DNA of 64,000 bases from Parietaria judaica. Its lineage: Eukaryota; Streptophyta; Magnoliopsida; Rosales; Urticaceae. Below, one piece after another: positions 24,101 to 36,534 of this stretch. The position numbers were made by a program, and so were the translations under genes. Numbering within the stretch: the stretch's first letter is position 1; every line of letters starts with the position of its first letter. The DNA is taken from positions 29,879,056-29,943,055 of the forward strand of contig OX940868.1 of the NCBI GenBank assembly GCA_954871525.1. The letters are read 5' to 3'. The notes beneath the pieces are model-generated. The model was not told the origin of the DNA, did not search any database, and saw only the letters and a list, made by a program, of their open reading frames with translations.

Positions 24101-27100
24101 ATGGGCGTTTCCTTCAAGGTCTCCAGGACCGGCAAGAGGTTTAAGCCCAAGCCGTCGCTTCAGCCCGACTCCGACGTCGTCGGAGACGACAATGGCGGCG
24201 ACTTTTCGCGAATCGCGCGCGAAGACGAGGTTAAGGCTCGGAAGCTCCCGGTAAGTAAAGCTCGAAGGAGCACGAACTGGAATGGAAGTGATGATATAGA
24301 ATTTCGGTCCTGGTCGAAGTAATTTGCCGCAATTTGTGTTCGAAATGGAATTGAAGTTTGCGAATTGTGGAATTTTGATCTTGGCTTCTCCTTTCCTGAA
24401 TAGGATGGCCTATTTCTTTGCTTCTTTGATCACTGATAGATTATGGATGATGTGAATTTTGGGTTTTAAGCGTTTGTTTTCCTTATTTATTTTCTTTCAA
24501 GTCTCAGATTATTTCCAGTAATTTGTGCCCTGTTGAGGTCCAGAAGAAATCTAGGGTTCATGGTATTTATTAAACCGAAACTTAGATCGTTAAATCGGAG
24601 AACCAATTCCATGGAATTATGAGATAGATATGGTGGTTTATTATGTTATAGGTGAAGAAAATGTAATTTTATTAAGTCCTGCTTTCAGGGTTCTGTTGCT
24701 GAGGGAGCTGGGAAAGACGCCGGGATGTCGGGTTCATTCATGTCCACTGATCTTGCAGGTTTGTAATGCTGGTAACTTTGATCGTACCCGGATTTGAATG
24801 TCGAGATTTTATTGCTTTGGTTTGTTTTTGTGTTGACAGAGAGAGAAGTTTCCTTCACGGTTAACATTTTCCGAGATGGATATTCTATTGGAAAACCATC
24901 AGAGGTTTGTTTAGAAGAACATTTACTGCCTGAAACTAATTGAAGAGAGTCGATTTTGGGATTGCAGAGTCCTTTCTTCATCTTTGTAAGTTGCTTATAA
25001 CTCGATAAATTTTCAGAATGACATGGTGCATCAGTCAGCCATTCAAGATGTTCCGAAGATGTTACATCCATATGATAGGGCATCGGAAACTATCTTCTCG
25101 GTAAGTATCTATCCATTCAGCTCTTTTTATTCCAGTTTGATTTTTTTTTTTTTTAGGAAATATCGCTTCTTTCACTTTCCAATTTTCAGTGCTGAATTTG
25201 AAACTAATTCTTTCTCGCTCCTTTTGTAATACATTTTTCAAGGACATTGAATCTGGCCTATTGCCATGTGATATTTTAGACGAAATACCCTGCAAGTTCA
25301 CTGATGGAACACTTGTTTGCGAGGTAAGTTTAGCTTGGCCCTCCTCCATATTATTTGAATCAAGATTACTGTATGATTTTTCGTTTTCCTCCATGAATGG
25401 TTGGAATTATTAGTGCACACTGTAGCTTTTTCTGCTTAAACATATGTTATAATTTGATTGACAAATTTAAGTTTTGAATTTAACAACTGTGTTTTGCTGG
25501 AATATGCTTTACATTGTCGTTTTTTCTTGAATTCGAGCAAATGTATAAATTAGGCATCAATAATATTAGGGATAATAGCGGCATAAGTCCTCAACCTTAG
25601 GTCAACTGGGGCGGCATAACCCCAACCCCATTTAATAGCGGTATAAATATCAAAAGTTGAATTTCCGTCCATATTTAACTAGCTTCCGTTAGTTTGCCAG
25701 ATTCGTGTCCACGTGGCTGCCACATAAGCGACAAGTCACCCAACATTCCTCTCTCCCCATGTCAGCGCGTCATCAAATATTTGCAAACTTTTTGGATCGG
25801 GCTCGGTTGACTTTTTTAGACCGGTCTCGGGTTGACTTTTTTAGGCCGAGTTCGGTTGACTTTTGCCCATATTACGTATATCAATAAAGCAATATTAATT
25901 ATTATAGTTAAATTGTCACGTAAAAAAAAAAAGACTACCCACGCCAAATATTTTGCAAATATTTGATGACGCGCTGACATGGCGGAGAAAGAAATGTTGG
26001 GTGACTTGTCGCTTATGTGGCAGCCACGTGGACACGAATCTGGCAAACTAACGGAAGCTAGTTAAATATGGACGGAAATTTAACTTTTAGTATTTATACC
26101 GCTATTAAATGGGGTTGGGGTTATGCCGCCCCAGTTGACCTAAGGTTGAGGACTTATGCCGCTATTATCCCATAATATTAAGCTGTTTTTTTTTTTTTTT
26201 TTTAATCAGTTTCTGATCATATTCATCATATCTTATATAGTTACTTGGTTTATATGGTATTGCGGCCACTTCCAGCTTTTTATGATATTGTTCTACAAAC
26301 ATTTCCTTTATCGTGTGGATATTCTAGTTTGGTAGAAGTTAAACTCAACTTGGCTCAAATTCTACAGGTTCGTGATTACCGCAAATGTGCTTCTGAGCCA
26401 GGGTCTGTTTCCCTTACGGATAGATCACCTATTGTGAATAGAGTATGTCTCAGAATGACATTGGAGAACCTTGTTAAGGATATTCCAATGATCTCGGATA
26501 ATTCCTGGGCTTATGGTGATGTGATTGTAATTTTCTTCCTCATCCTTATCTTTGCAGATAGATTTCTTGATGTCGCTTGCTTAGTGTTGCATTTTATTTG
26601 CAGGAACTGGAATCTATGGTACTGAAAGCAATGCAACCACGGCTTATTCTAGAGCCTTCTCCCAAATTGGACAGGCTCTGTAAGAATCCGGCCCCGAGAT
26701 TGCAGCTTGGTCTGGGTCTTGGCAGTATGAGAAGAAAAAGGCTGCGACAGATGCCGGAAGTTACGGTAACTTGTAACGGCAAGATCCACGGGAAGAAAGT
26801 CTGCATTGATAGGGTTTCAGAAGGCTCTAATGGCAGATTGGGAGATTCGGGAATTGTTCCTGAGCACGCTCCGGAAAATCTGGCGAACAATATGGTAGCC
26901 TTAAGAGCCAATGGGTTTGTGCAAGATGCATCTCTTATGGCACAACATTTGGCCAACAACCAAGCAAACTATCAAGGGATTAACAATAACCCCAGAATCG
27001 CCCAGGATCATGTGTCAACAGGTCAGGATTTGATGAACTCCTTTGTGTCAAAGAGGGAGAACTCAGACGGGCCAATGTCACCCTTATCCAGTTTGAATAA

Positions 27101-30100
27101 CAAAAGAGCGAGGCCGATGCCTGTGGGCCTCGAGGGCCCAATGGGCCAACATATGGACAACTTCCGTTCAGATTCGAACTGGAAGAGTACGTTACTTCAG
27201 CAACCAGCAATGGGCAGAGGGATTCAGTATGCAAATACCGGTAATCAAAAGTTCTCCCAGCAGGTGTTTGACGGGGTTTTGAATCAGGATGTGAGATATG
27301 CAAAGGAAGAACAGCTTGAGACGGCTAATAAGTTAGAGGGGTCAGATATGCAGATGGTGGAATCAGAAGCAGGCCATAACGATCCACAACAGCCGAAGCA
27401 CCAGCAAAGATTGCCACAGAATGCTTTCATGAGATCCAATTTTCCTCAGACACCCTGGAACAATCTTGCTCAGCACACTGAGAAAGACAGCAGGAAGGAG
27501 GAGCAGCTTCCGAGGAGAAAGCCGGTGCAAAGCCCGAGGGTTTCAGCGGGTACTTTAGTTCATTCTCCATTATCGTCAAAATCTGGGGAGTTTTCTACGG
27601 GCTCAGCAGGGCCTCATTTCGGAACCCAAAAGGAGAAGGCAGCAATATCTGGGCCTATAGCTACTAGTGATGTCCTGCAAAGGCAACACCAGGCCCAGCA
27701 CCCGCCAGTGAAGCGGAGATCAAATTCCGCTAACAAGAATCCATCAATTGCCGCTGTGGGCTCGCCTGCCAGTGTTAGCAATGTCGCCAGTCCATCACTG
27801 GGAACTCAATCTGTCGATAAGGATGTGCTTGAGCGGTTCTCAAAGATTGAAATGGTGGTCTTGAGGTATGTGATATATTTCTTTCATCTTTCTGTCGTCT
27901 TCATTATTATATACGGAATACGAATTTTTGCACAATGTTTTTGAGATAATATCTCGATAGTATAATGTTTATGAGATGGGCTATTGTATGGTATCATTGT
28001 AACTCATCTCTTTTGGATCTATCATGTTTTTCGTTTCTTTCCCTTATAGGCATCAACTTAATCGTAAAAAGAATAAGGGTGATGAGTACATCAGAAAGCC
28101 CAAAGTACATGCAGCTCACATCGTTGGGGAGAGTCTTTCCCGTCCCGATAATAATGAAGACGACAAAGAAGTTGAAAAACCGTTGTCGAAGTCAGTTGGC
28201 GGTGGGAGTATGAATGTCTGCAAGACACGAGTTATGACTGTGGTGCACCAGGAGCGTGTACTACAAGGTTTGTATTTTCTCTCTATTTTATGAGTTTATT
28301 CATGAGATTTGGCGGATTGACTTGCCTGAAATATAACATCGATTTTTCAGGAAACTCTGTCACTTATGTTCCCAAGTTCCGAAGTAGGATGATCATGTCA
28401 GAGAAGCCAGGCGATGGAACTGTGGCGATGCTCTATGGAGATGTGGAACAGGGTGATTTTCATTCTGTGGAGGATCATCTTCTAACACTGCCCAACACCG
28501 TAAGTTTAACCCTTTATTGTTTATACTGTATCATCCTTTTGATTAACTGAATCTGAAAAATTAAACTGTTGATTTTTATTGAGGCGTTCTCAAAATATGT
28601 GATAGAAGTCTTCTGATCTTTATTGAACCAATCGTCTTGCATTCTATTGAATTTCCCAAATTTGGCACGGTTATAATTGCATATTTTTCCGACATAACCA
28701 TGGTGAAATTCTGTTGCAGCATTTTGCGGATCTTCTTGCAAAACAGTTCATTACACTGGTACGGCTCAGCAGTTCTAGTCTTGCCCTCTTTCTCCGTCGA
28801 GTACCTTCTCATTCTATAATAATATGTTCTGTTTCGCAGGTAGAACATGAAGGGTATACCGTGCAACGGCATGTTGAGATCAGGCAGCCTCGCATCAACA
28901 CGGCACCAGCCATTCAGCCAAATAATCCCGGCATGGAGATGCAACAATACGGAGAAGCAGTTCCGAATCAGGCACCCAATGACGGTGCAAAGCTGCCAAC
29001 CAATGGTGGCACTCCATCGTTTAACTCGTCGCAGAATCCTCTAGCGAACTCAAGGATGCTGCCACCTGGCACCTCTCAGGCCTTACAGATGTCTCAGGGC
29101 CTCTTAAACGGGGTTTCCATGCCTCCACGCCAACACCTCCCCGACTCGCAGTCTTCGCTTTCTCGGCACCAACAACAACATAACCACTTAGCTCAACAGC
29201 AACAACACTCACAGTTCCAGAGATCGATGATGCTCGCTGCAAATCCTCTCGCGAACTTGAATGCCATTGGCCAGAATAATTCGAGTATGCAGCTCGGTAA
29301 TCACATGGTGAACAAGCAATCCGCTCTCCAGCTTCAGCTATTTCACCAACAGCAACAACAGCAGCAGCAACAACAACAGCAACAGAACCAGCAACAACCT
29401 CAGTTGCACAGGAAGATGATGATGGGCCTCGGAAACATGGGTAATAACATGGGCGGAATCCCGAGCCTCGGAAACACGATGACAATGGGGAACGCAAGAG
29501 GAGTGGGCGGAACTGGAATATCGGCTCCTCTCCCTGGGATGGGAAACGTTGCCCAAAGCCCAATGAACATGAACAACTCCGCGTCGAACATCGGTAACGC
29601 AATAAGCCAACATATCCGATCCGGAACCCTAGCACCAGCAGTTATCATGGCTTCAAAGCTAAGGAACATGCATACTACCCGAGCGACAATGTTGGGCGGT
29701 CCTCAACAGAGCATAGCTGGGATTCCGGGCTCCAGGCAGCTGCACCCACACACAGCCGGTCTTTCCGTGCTGGGTCATACTCTAAACCGAGCCAACAACA
29801 TGGGCCCCATGCAACGGGCATCGATGGGCCAGATGGCGCCCCCGAAACTGATGGCAGGGATGAACATGTACATGAACCCGCAGCAACAACAGCAACAACT
29901 CCAAATGCAGCAGCAGCAGCAGCAACAACAACAACAACAACACTTACAGCAACAACAGCAATTACAGCTTCAGCAATTGCAGCAACAGCACCAGCAAGAA
30001 AGCGGGTCATCCCCGCAGGTTGGCTCGCCTTCCGCCATGGGAATGCAGCAGATGACCCAACAACAAGCGCAGCTTCAGCAGCAGGCTAGCCCGCAACAAA

Positions 30101-30267
30101 TGGCCCAAAGAACTCCGATGAGCCCACAGATGAGCGCCGGGGCGGTTCACGCCATGAGCTCCGGAAATCCGGAGGGCTGTCCGGCGAGCCCGCAGCTGAG
30201 CTCTCAGACTCTCGGCTCGGTTGCTAACTCTCCTATGGAACTCCAAGGCGTCAACAAGAGCAACTAG
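24101..30267 (+). CDS. PHL: PHL (PHYTOCHROME-DEPENDENT LATE-FLOWERING), SPT20-like
   Basis: A nuclear protein that in Arabidopsis promotes flowering by acting with phytochrome B and CONSTANS; it carries an SPT20 domain like the SAGA subunit. Exons: 24101-24250, 24689-24758, 24840-24904, 25017-25100, 25243-25323, 26368-26526, 26604-27865, 28050-28267, 28351-28499, 28720-28758, 28840-30267 (1234 aa). The start MGVSFKVSRTGKRFKPKP is the family signature. The SPT20 part includes VSFTVNIFRDGYSIGKPSE, LLPCDILDEIPCKF and VCLRMTLENLVKDI. A basic patch GSMRRKRLRQ may be a nuclear signal. The C-terminal exon has two poly-glutamine regions (about 29347-29402 and 29881-30000) and low-complexity M/G/N stretches. 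Intron 5 holds a 603-bp foldback transposon. All donors are GT. Confidence 0.94.
25569..26171. mobile_element. MULE-like foldback MITE in PHL intron 5, 9-bp TSD
   Basis: The left end is GGGATAATAGCGGCATAAG and the right end CGCTATTATCCC. The arms are inverted copies for about 240 bp, for example CCACGTGGCTGCCACATAAG on the left against CTTATGTGGCAGCCACGTGG on the right. ATAATATTA flanks both ends exactly (25560-25568 and 26172-26180). No transposase is present. Transcribed within PHL, the arms would form a long hairpin. Confidence 0.9.
29347..30000 (+). repeat. CAG/CAA (poly-glutamine) tracts in PHL
   Basis: Two blocks of mixed CAA and CAG codons, about 29347-29402 and 29881-29997, encode long glutamine runs in the last PHL exon. 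Antisense open frames here are shadows of the repeat. Confidence 0.85.
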
Positions 30268-32344
30268 CCTGTTCCGGTCCATTCGCGTGGACAGAGAGAA
30301 GCCGTAGGTGCGATTCTGTTTTCTCTTTCTTTCTGATGCAGCGCAATAAAAGTTTAGTCCAAGGAATTTCAGGATTTGTATCTAGGGTTAGGAATAATGT
30401 GGTACATAGAGTTTTGTGATAATATCATAGCTCGAATATCGTCTAGCTATTAGCTCTGTAAATGGCAATGTTTTGCTCGATTTCGCGGGTTTTCTTCCAT
30501 GATGGATGCTAAACTAAATATATATAATTTGTCGAAATTTACTTACTATTCATTGGGAATTTTAGTGTTACTGTGATATATCTACTTATTTTTTTGTAGC
30601 TTCGTGATCATGATTTGGACGCATAGTCACGTTCGATTCCGTCTTAAATTTATGAATATTTCTTACTTGCAGGAAGGAATATATTATAAGAAAACCAAAC
30701 GTGTGAATAACCGGGTATTCAGTGCGGATAATAGACCGAATACCGATTTTGGTATTTTTATAAAGAAAACCGAAGATCTTATCCAATGTTGTGAATAACG
30801 TATTTAAGCCTCGAGGCGTTTTCTCGCCGTGCCTCGAGGTGTATAGCCTTGAGGCGTTTGAGGCGTAAGCCTTGATAAATACAATATAATTATTTAAAAA
30901 TAATATAATAAATTAAAAATAAAATAGGTGTAACATAACCAATGTTGTGAATAACGTATTTAAGCCTCGAGGCGTTTTCTCGCCGTGCCTCGAGGCGTAT
31001 AGCCTTGAGGCGTTTGAGGCGTAAGCCTTGATAAATACAATATAATTATTTAAAAATAATATAATAAATTAAAAATAAAATAGGTGTAACATAACCCTTA
31101 AACACTCAAAAGACTTAGAAATGCAAAACTTTAAAGACTCAACCCCAATAAAACATTTATACACTCAAACACGACTTAAAAATCCAAAATAGGTAAAATA
31201 TATAAAAAAGAAAAAGACGAAAAAAAGTGGACCCACCACCACAAAATTTAATCTTGTAAGCTGAACTGAACGATGTTCAGGATATATACAAAAGATAAAA
31301 TATTAAAATATATAATATTTTTAAATATTATAAAGGAGAGAGAAAGTGCAGGTGGGAGTGTCAGTGGGCCCATCTCTTCCTCTTCTCTCCCAAACCTTGC
31401 TTCAGAGATATAAGCTAGGGTTCCAAAGCTTTTACTGTCTCAACAATGGCGCCGTAAAAACTCTCGATCTAAGAGTGCCCGCAATGAGGCGTAGCCTCAA
31501 GGCGCTAGTTTCAAGCGTAAGGCGCTGCTCAAGGCGCACGCCTCACTCTTTCCTTTCAAGGCGTAAGCCTCGTTGCGAATATACCATACGCCTCACTGAG
31601 GCGCGCCTCAATGTCGTTTTTCACAATATTGATCTTATCTGAAAAGATAAATAAAACCTGCATTTATGGTATATTTGGACTTTGGTATTCGGTTGGGGTA
31701 ATATCGGTATTTTAACTGCATTTACCGCTTTGAATAATATGACTAAAAATCAAATAAAAACACTACTCTATATATTCTAAGATTCCAATAACCTAATCAT
31801 TAAAGTGAAAATGATGATGAATATAGATTTTAAACTAATAAACTCGATATGCATTATGCCATTATAGATGTTAGTAGATAATTCAATATAAAATTTAAAA
31901 TTACACACTAACAGTAACTCTAGTCATATGTGGTAAATTTAGTTTTCGGTTCGGTTTATTTTATAATAACTGAATATGACAACCGAATGATATATAGGTA
32001 TTCAGTTTTAACTGTTTAAATTCAGTATTTGGTATATCCGGTTTTTGGTTTAAAATTTAGTTTGCGGTTTTTTGTTCACCCTTAATCAGAAAGAGTAATG
32101 GAAGTTTACAAACATCAAAGTAAAATGATCTCAAATAACTAACGAACTAAGACATTTAATGTGCCAAAAGTAAGTAATAATACATATCTTATAAAGATGA
32201 TCAATATGTCTTATCTCATGGCATAATATGGATGATGATAATTGATCATAATTGTGAATCCGTTGTACAAGGTTTGTTGTTGTGTATATAAACTCGACAG
32301 TGTTCCAAGTTCACACAATTGAGGTTGAGTAAGAAACAAGTAAT
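30268..32344. other. Convergent spacer PHL/HAOX-1
   Basis: It holds the PHL 3' UTR, the hAT-like element at 30784-31631, an AT-rich stretch with degenerate TTCGGTTCGGTTTA and CCGGTTTTTGG wording (31680-32080) that resembles a common plant repeat, and the oxidase 3' UTR. No gene was recognised. Confidence 0.6.
30784..31631. mobile_element. hAT-like MITE with 8-bp TSD and duplicated left end
   Basis: The left terminus CAATGTTGTGAATAACG pairs with the inverted right terminus CAATATTGTGAAAAACG (15 of 17). ATCTTATC flanks both sides exactly (30776-30783 and 31632-31639). The interior is full of GAGGCG/CGCCTC units. The left 156 bp is present twice in tandem (30784-30939 and 30940-31095), almost identical, so the element has two nested left ends. 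An 8-bp duplication and this kind of terminus fit the hAT superfamily; no transposase is present. Confidence 0.85.
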
Positions 32345-35300
32345 CTAAAGCTTGGAATTGAATTTGTCAAGCTCCGTGCAAACACGATCCCTTGCGATGT
32401 CTTGAAGGCGAGGACAGCCGGAGAGAGCCATGGCGAGCTCGAGCTCGTTCTTCAGCATTTCAATCACGCTTCTCACTCCGCTTTCTCCCTTCGCCGCTAA
32501 GCCGTAGATGACCGGCCTCCCGACCTGCAATTCCAACCGCCGAAGTGAGGATCTAAAGAATAAGCTGCCATAGAGAAACCAGTGAGAGTCTTACAAGCAC
32601 TGCCTGTGCCCCGAGCGCTAAGGCCTTGAACACGTCTGTTCCTCGTCTCACTCCGCCATCAACTAGCACCGGGATTCTCCTTCCAACAGCGTGAACCACC
32701 TATGTTAAATCGATTGACATGAAAATGTGAAGAAACTAGTGCTAAATGAAGAGTTTTTCGTAAGAGAAGTGTTCATAGATATTATACCTCTTCCAGGACA
32801 GAAATAGTGGCCGGAGAATGATCAAGTTGTCGACCTCCGTGATTAGAAACGATGATCCCCGCAACGCCCACGTCAACAGCTTTTCGCGCTGAAAGTCGCA
32901 GGTGATAGTGAATTGGCGGGAGTTTATCATGATAACAGAAATTTTCGTCGTTTTTGTTACAGTTTACCATCTTCATGAGTGAGTATTCCCTTGAGAAGAA
33001 TCGGCAATTTTGTGATCGATTGTAACCACTCGATGTCCTGTCAGTAACGGTTTGTTTTTGTCATTTCGATGCAACAAAACCCGAGATGAGATAAGATAAG
33101 GCATGATTTGAGATGGTATTTTTGTACCTTCCAACTTAGAGAAGCATCCATGGTCACATTAGCATAAGCCTCTAAGTTCGAACCCTCATTCTGCACACCC
33201 ATTTTTCTATTTATATTAGGGGCAAATAGTCAAATAGCCAAACTTCAAACTCTAATTAGCCAAATAGCCAATGTTTTTACTAATATTGTCAAATAGCCAA
33301 TTAACTATGTTAATAAATCACGAAAGACCTGATTACCCTTGTATTAACGTGGTTAATTTGTTTAAAAATAATTATTATTTTTTTAAAAAAAAATTATTTT
33401 TTTTTGAAAAAAAAATAATTTTTTTGTTAAAATTTTAATCACGATTTTTTATTTTTAAACAAATTAACTCCGTTAATACACATTAATACGTTTATTAACG
33501 TATTAACGTGGTTAATTTGTTTAAAAATAAATAAAAAGTTTTCAAATAAAATAAATAATTTTTTTTAAAAAATAAATAAATTTTTTGTTAAAATTTTAAT
33601 CACGATTTTTTATTTTTTAAACAAATTAACTCCGTTAATACACATTAATAAACGTATTAACGTAGTTAATTTGTTTAAAAATAAAAAACCTTGATTAAAA
33701 TTTTAACAAAAAAATATTTTTTTTTTCAATAAAAAATTATTTTTAAAAAAAATAAATCACGTTAATACCGTTAATATGTTAAAAGGGTATTATAGATATA
33801 AAATATGTTATTAAATAACTATTTGGCTATTTCACAAAGAAAAATAAAAGGTTGGCTATTTGGCTAATCAAACATTTCAATTTGGCTATCTCATGCTATT
33901 TCTCTTTATGTTATATATTAATTCCCTAAGCAGCAAGTCCCGATCATATTTTGATTGATAAATAAAAGTTGTATTCACAAACAAGTAGATAGGAATCTGT
34001 TTAAACCCATATGAACTTAAAATTTAGCCTAGATACTAATGTCCTTATAAAACTCAGTTTTCTGTTCGCCTTGCTCTCAAAGGAAACACATTTTGTTGTG
34101 ACATTTTCTAATCGGAAAAGAGTTTGGGAACTTACCGGTGTGGTGTTCCGGGTTTGTTTCGGGTTCTATCAGAATTGAATGATTGCGTGATTTATAAGCT
34201 CTTTTTTTTTCCCGATGAAAATAGAAGGATTTCTAGATATCTATCAAAATATAAAGTAAGGACTCAAGACATTAAACTATGCTTCTCTTACAGAGGTGAT
34301 TAAAGTTGGCATAAGCCCCTCAAGATTCCTGAGCTTCGGCGCTATCATTCTGCGAAAAACGGTTTTGAAATTATTTTTTCCAGAAAACAAAAACGCGTTA
34401 CAGAGGCTGCAAGATAGTGAGTAATATGAAAAATTCTCTGCAGAAGAGATTAATTAATGAGAAACATATCTTACTTGTTCCGCGTATCTGCTTCTCTTCG
34501 ACCGAGTCTAGGCGTGTCAACTGTCAAAACAATAGCTTTGAATCCGTTTCTTTCGGCTCTCTGGACCAGTTGAGCCGATACGTCCCGTCTCTTATACACC
34601 TTCGCATGAAAACACGGTGAAAATAAGGTCTAACTTTCTACGCAACCGTCAATTGCGGCAGCAAAATGAACCTTTAGCCAGAAAGAAGAGGGACAATTCG
34701 TACATATAACTGAAAAAAACGAACAGCGTCGCAGCTCGAAGCAACCTCTTCTATCGTGCAAGTAGACGAGAACGATAAGACCTAAAGGAAACATAGTTTC
34801 ATGGCTTCATAACGAGCACGAAATAGCAAAATCGAATTTGGAAGCCGAGATACCATGATGGTGTTGCAAGCAGCGGAAGCTCTGGCAGTGGCGACCTCGC
34901 CTGAGATCAATTAGATTTTTTTTTCATATTCACTTGTATTTGCGTTAACCGTTTCGAGAAACATGACATCAATAATATCTGATACAACTCTCAACTATCG
35001 AATTCAGACCTTCAGGGTGCGCCAGCTGGTGCATAGCGGTCGGAGCTACCATTATCGGCGCAGATATTTTGTGACCCAACACGGTTGTCGACATGTTGAT
35101 TCTGCTAACGTCAACCAGAACTCGAGGCCTTAGCCTGCAAACACACAAGAAGACTAACAAGGGCACATTGCAACAGTTCAAATGCTATTCTTGAAAAGGC
35201 CTAATTTAATCAAACTTGCGTGATTCGTTGAAACGCTTCGACGTTCTGTTTGAGCGTGTTCTGGTCCTCGGATCCTCCGGAATAGAAATCGTAGTACATT

Positions 35301-35362
35301 TTGGGAAGGACTTTCTTGGCCAATTCTTGGAACTCACTCACATTCACAGGTTCACTTGACAT
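32345..35362 (-). CDS. HAOX: Peroxisomal (S)-2-hydroxy-acid oxidase, HAOX/GLO3-4 type, copy 1
   Basis: An FMN-dependent enzyme oxidising 2-hydroxy acids to 2-oxo acids and H2O2 in peroxisomes. Exons in order: 35362-35220, 35134-35010, 34900-34854, 34781-34704, 34599-34475, 34349-34292, 33190-33128, 33037-32968, 32888-32788, 32699-32595, 32524-32345 (364 aa). Active-site motifs are intact: [44 protein letters not shown] and [10 protein letters not shown] (catalytic His and Arg kept; Gly where plant enzymes usually have Ala). The end SKL is a PTS1 signal. The loop [15 protein letters not shown] lacks the Trp of photorespiratory glycolate oxidase and matches HAOX enzymes acting on longer chains. 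Intron 1 needs a GC donor (CAC/GCAAGT). Intron 6 carries a foldback transposon. Adjacent copy 2 has identical exon lengths. Confidence 0.93.
33219..33904. mobile_element. MULE-like foldback MITE in HAOX-1 intron 6
   Basis: Ends GGGGCAAATAGTC and GCTATTTCTC are inverted, followed on each side by matching AGCCAAATAGCCAA-type units. The centre (33350-33780) is a very AT-rich palindromic region built from GTTAATTTGTTTAAAAATAA and inverted copies. The flanks TTTATATTA (33210-33218) and TTTATGTTA (33905-33913) agree at 8 of 9 positions, fitting a 9-bp target duplication. Confidence 0.75.
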
Positions 35363-35626
35363 TTTGGCCTGAAAAGTATGGCACATGAATCACAACAAGT
35401 TACCAATAGTGTAATAAAGATAATTAAATATATGTGATGAAATTGATCACATAAAGAAAATATGAGCATTATAATCACCTTTGAGCTGGAAAATGAGGCT
35501 CTCTTTTTGTTTGATCAAAATTTAAAGTGATGAGAAAATACTTTGGCTTATTGGGTGTAGATAAGAGCATTGAAAAAAGAATCTCTACTCATATGTCACT
35601 ATCTTTTTAACCAACCTCATCTAAAG

Positions 35627-35680
<54 letters not shown>

Positions 35681-36534
35681 AATTGAATTATTAAAAAGCA
35701 CTATTTCAAGCTCAATTATTTAAACTGCAATCGTAGATTTTTCCAAGAAAAATGGCAATTATAGTATGGGTCCACTTATGAGCTAGATAATATGGAAAAA
35801 AAAATGTTGGGTCATTGTTTTGGAATCAATTTTTTGTCACAAGCCTTGAAGTTGATGTGACCAAACTTCTATTCATTACCATATCTCTTAATTTTATTTA
35901 AAAATTCTAGTATTTAGGTTTTGATGCGAATTCGCATCACCTCGGTTCCAATTGGGCCGGTTACTAAATTATCTGGCTATGTACTAAATTATCTGGCTAT
36001 GAAGTTCAAGAACATGCTGAATGAAATGGTTCAAGAAGTCCGTGTTCAAGACGATTCAATCTTAATCTTAGCCATATCGAAAATATTGAAACTTAGTTAA
36101 AGATTTGTTAAATATCTGAGAACAAAAATAAAAAAAACATCGACATAATCCGAAAACGACAACCAGCTAAAAGCGACCCCGGCGATAATAAAGCCTACAA
36201 GTTTCAATGGATAGAATCAACTTAAGAAAATGTAAACGACAATAACTCAAGGAGTTTAAGAAAATAGAGAATAATAAAAGACTATCAATTTTTCCTCAGT
36301 GAACGACAACAACTAGAGAGCTCAATGATAAACGACAACTTTATAAATCAGAAAGTTAAAAAATGTGTTGTTGTAGGTTTCCTCATACAAGTTTTATCAA
36401 ATAGAGTATGATTGATAGTGAAAATTATTGACTAGTGACGTGAAAAGAGACGACTCGTACGTGATGAAACCTCCGGAAACCGGTGTAGTTGCCGCTATTT
36501 TTTTTTTTTTTTGGACAAATTATTCTTCAGAGGC
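35363..36534. other. Spacer between tandem HAOX genes
   Basis: Copy 1 promoter at the left and copy 2 3' region at the right. A (TA)n tract of about 40 bp lies at 35634-35675, and TACTAAATTATCTGGCTATG is repeated directly at about 35961-36002. No gene was seen. Confidence 0.6.

Noticed and set aside
25705..26046. Open frames with CLPHKRQV/DKSPN-type translations on both strands
   Set aside because: They lie in the inverted arms of the intronic foldback element and mirror each other.
29021..30282. Long antisense open frames across the last PHL exon
   Set aside because: They are shadows of the CAA/CAG and GGN-rich coding sequence on the other strand.
33350..33780. Array of repeated GTTAATTTGTTTAAAAATAA units considered as a CRISPR-like or satellite array
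   Set aside because: Units are unevenly spaced, occur in both orientations and lie within a terminal-inverted-repeat element in a plant intron.
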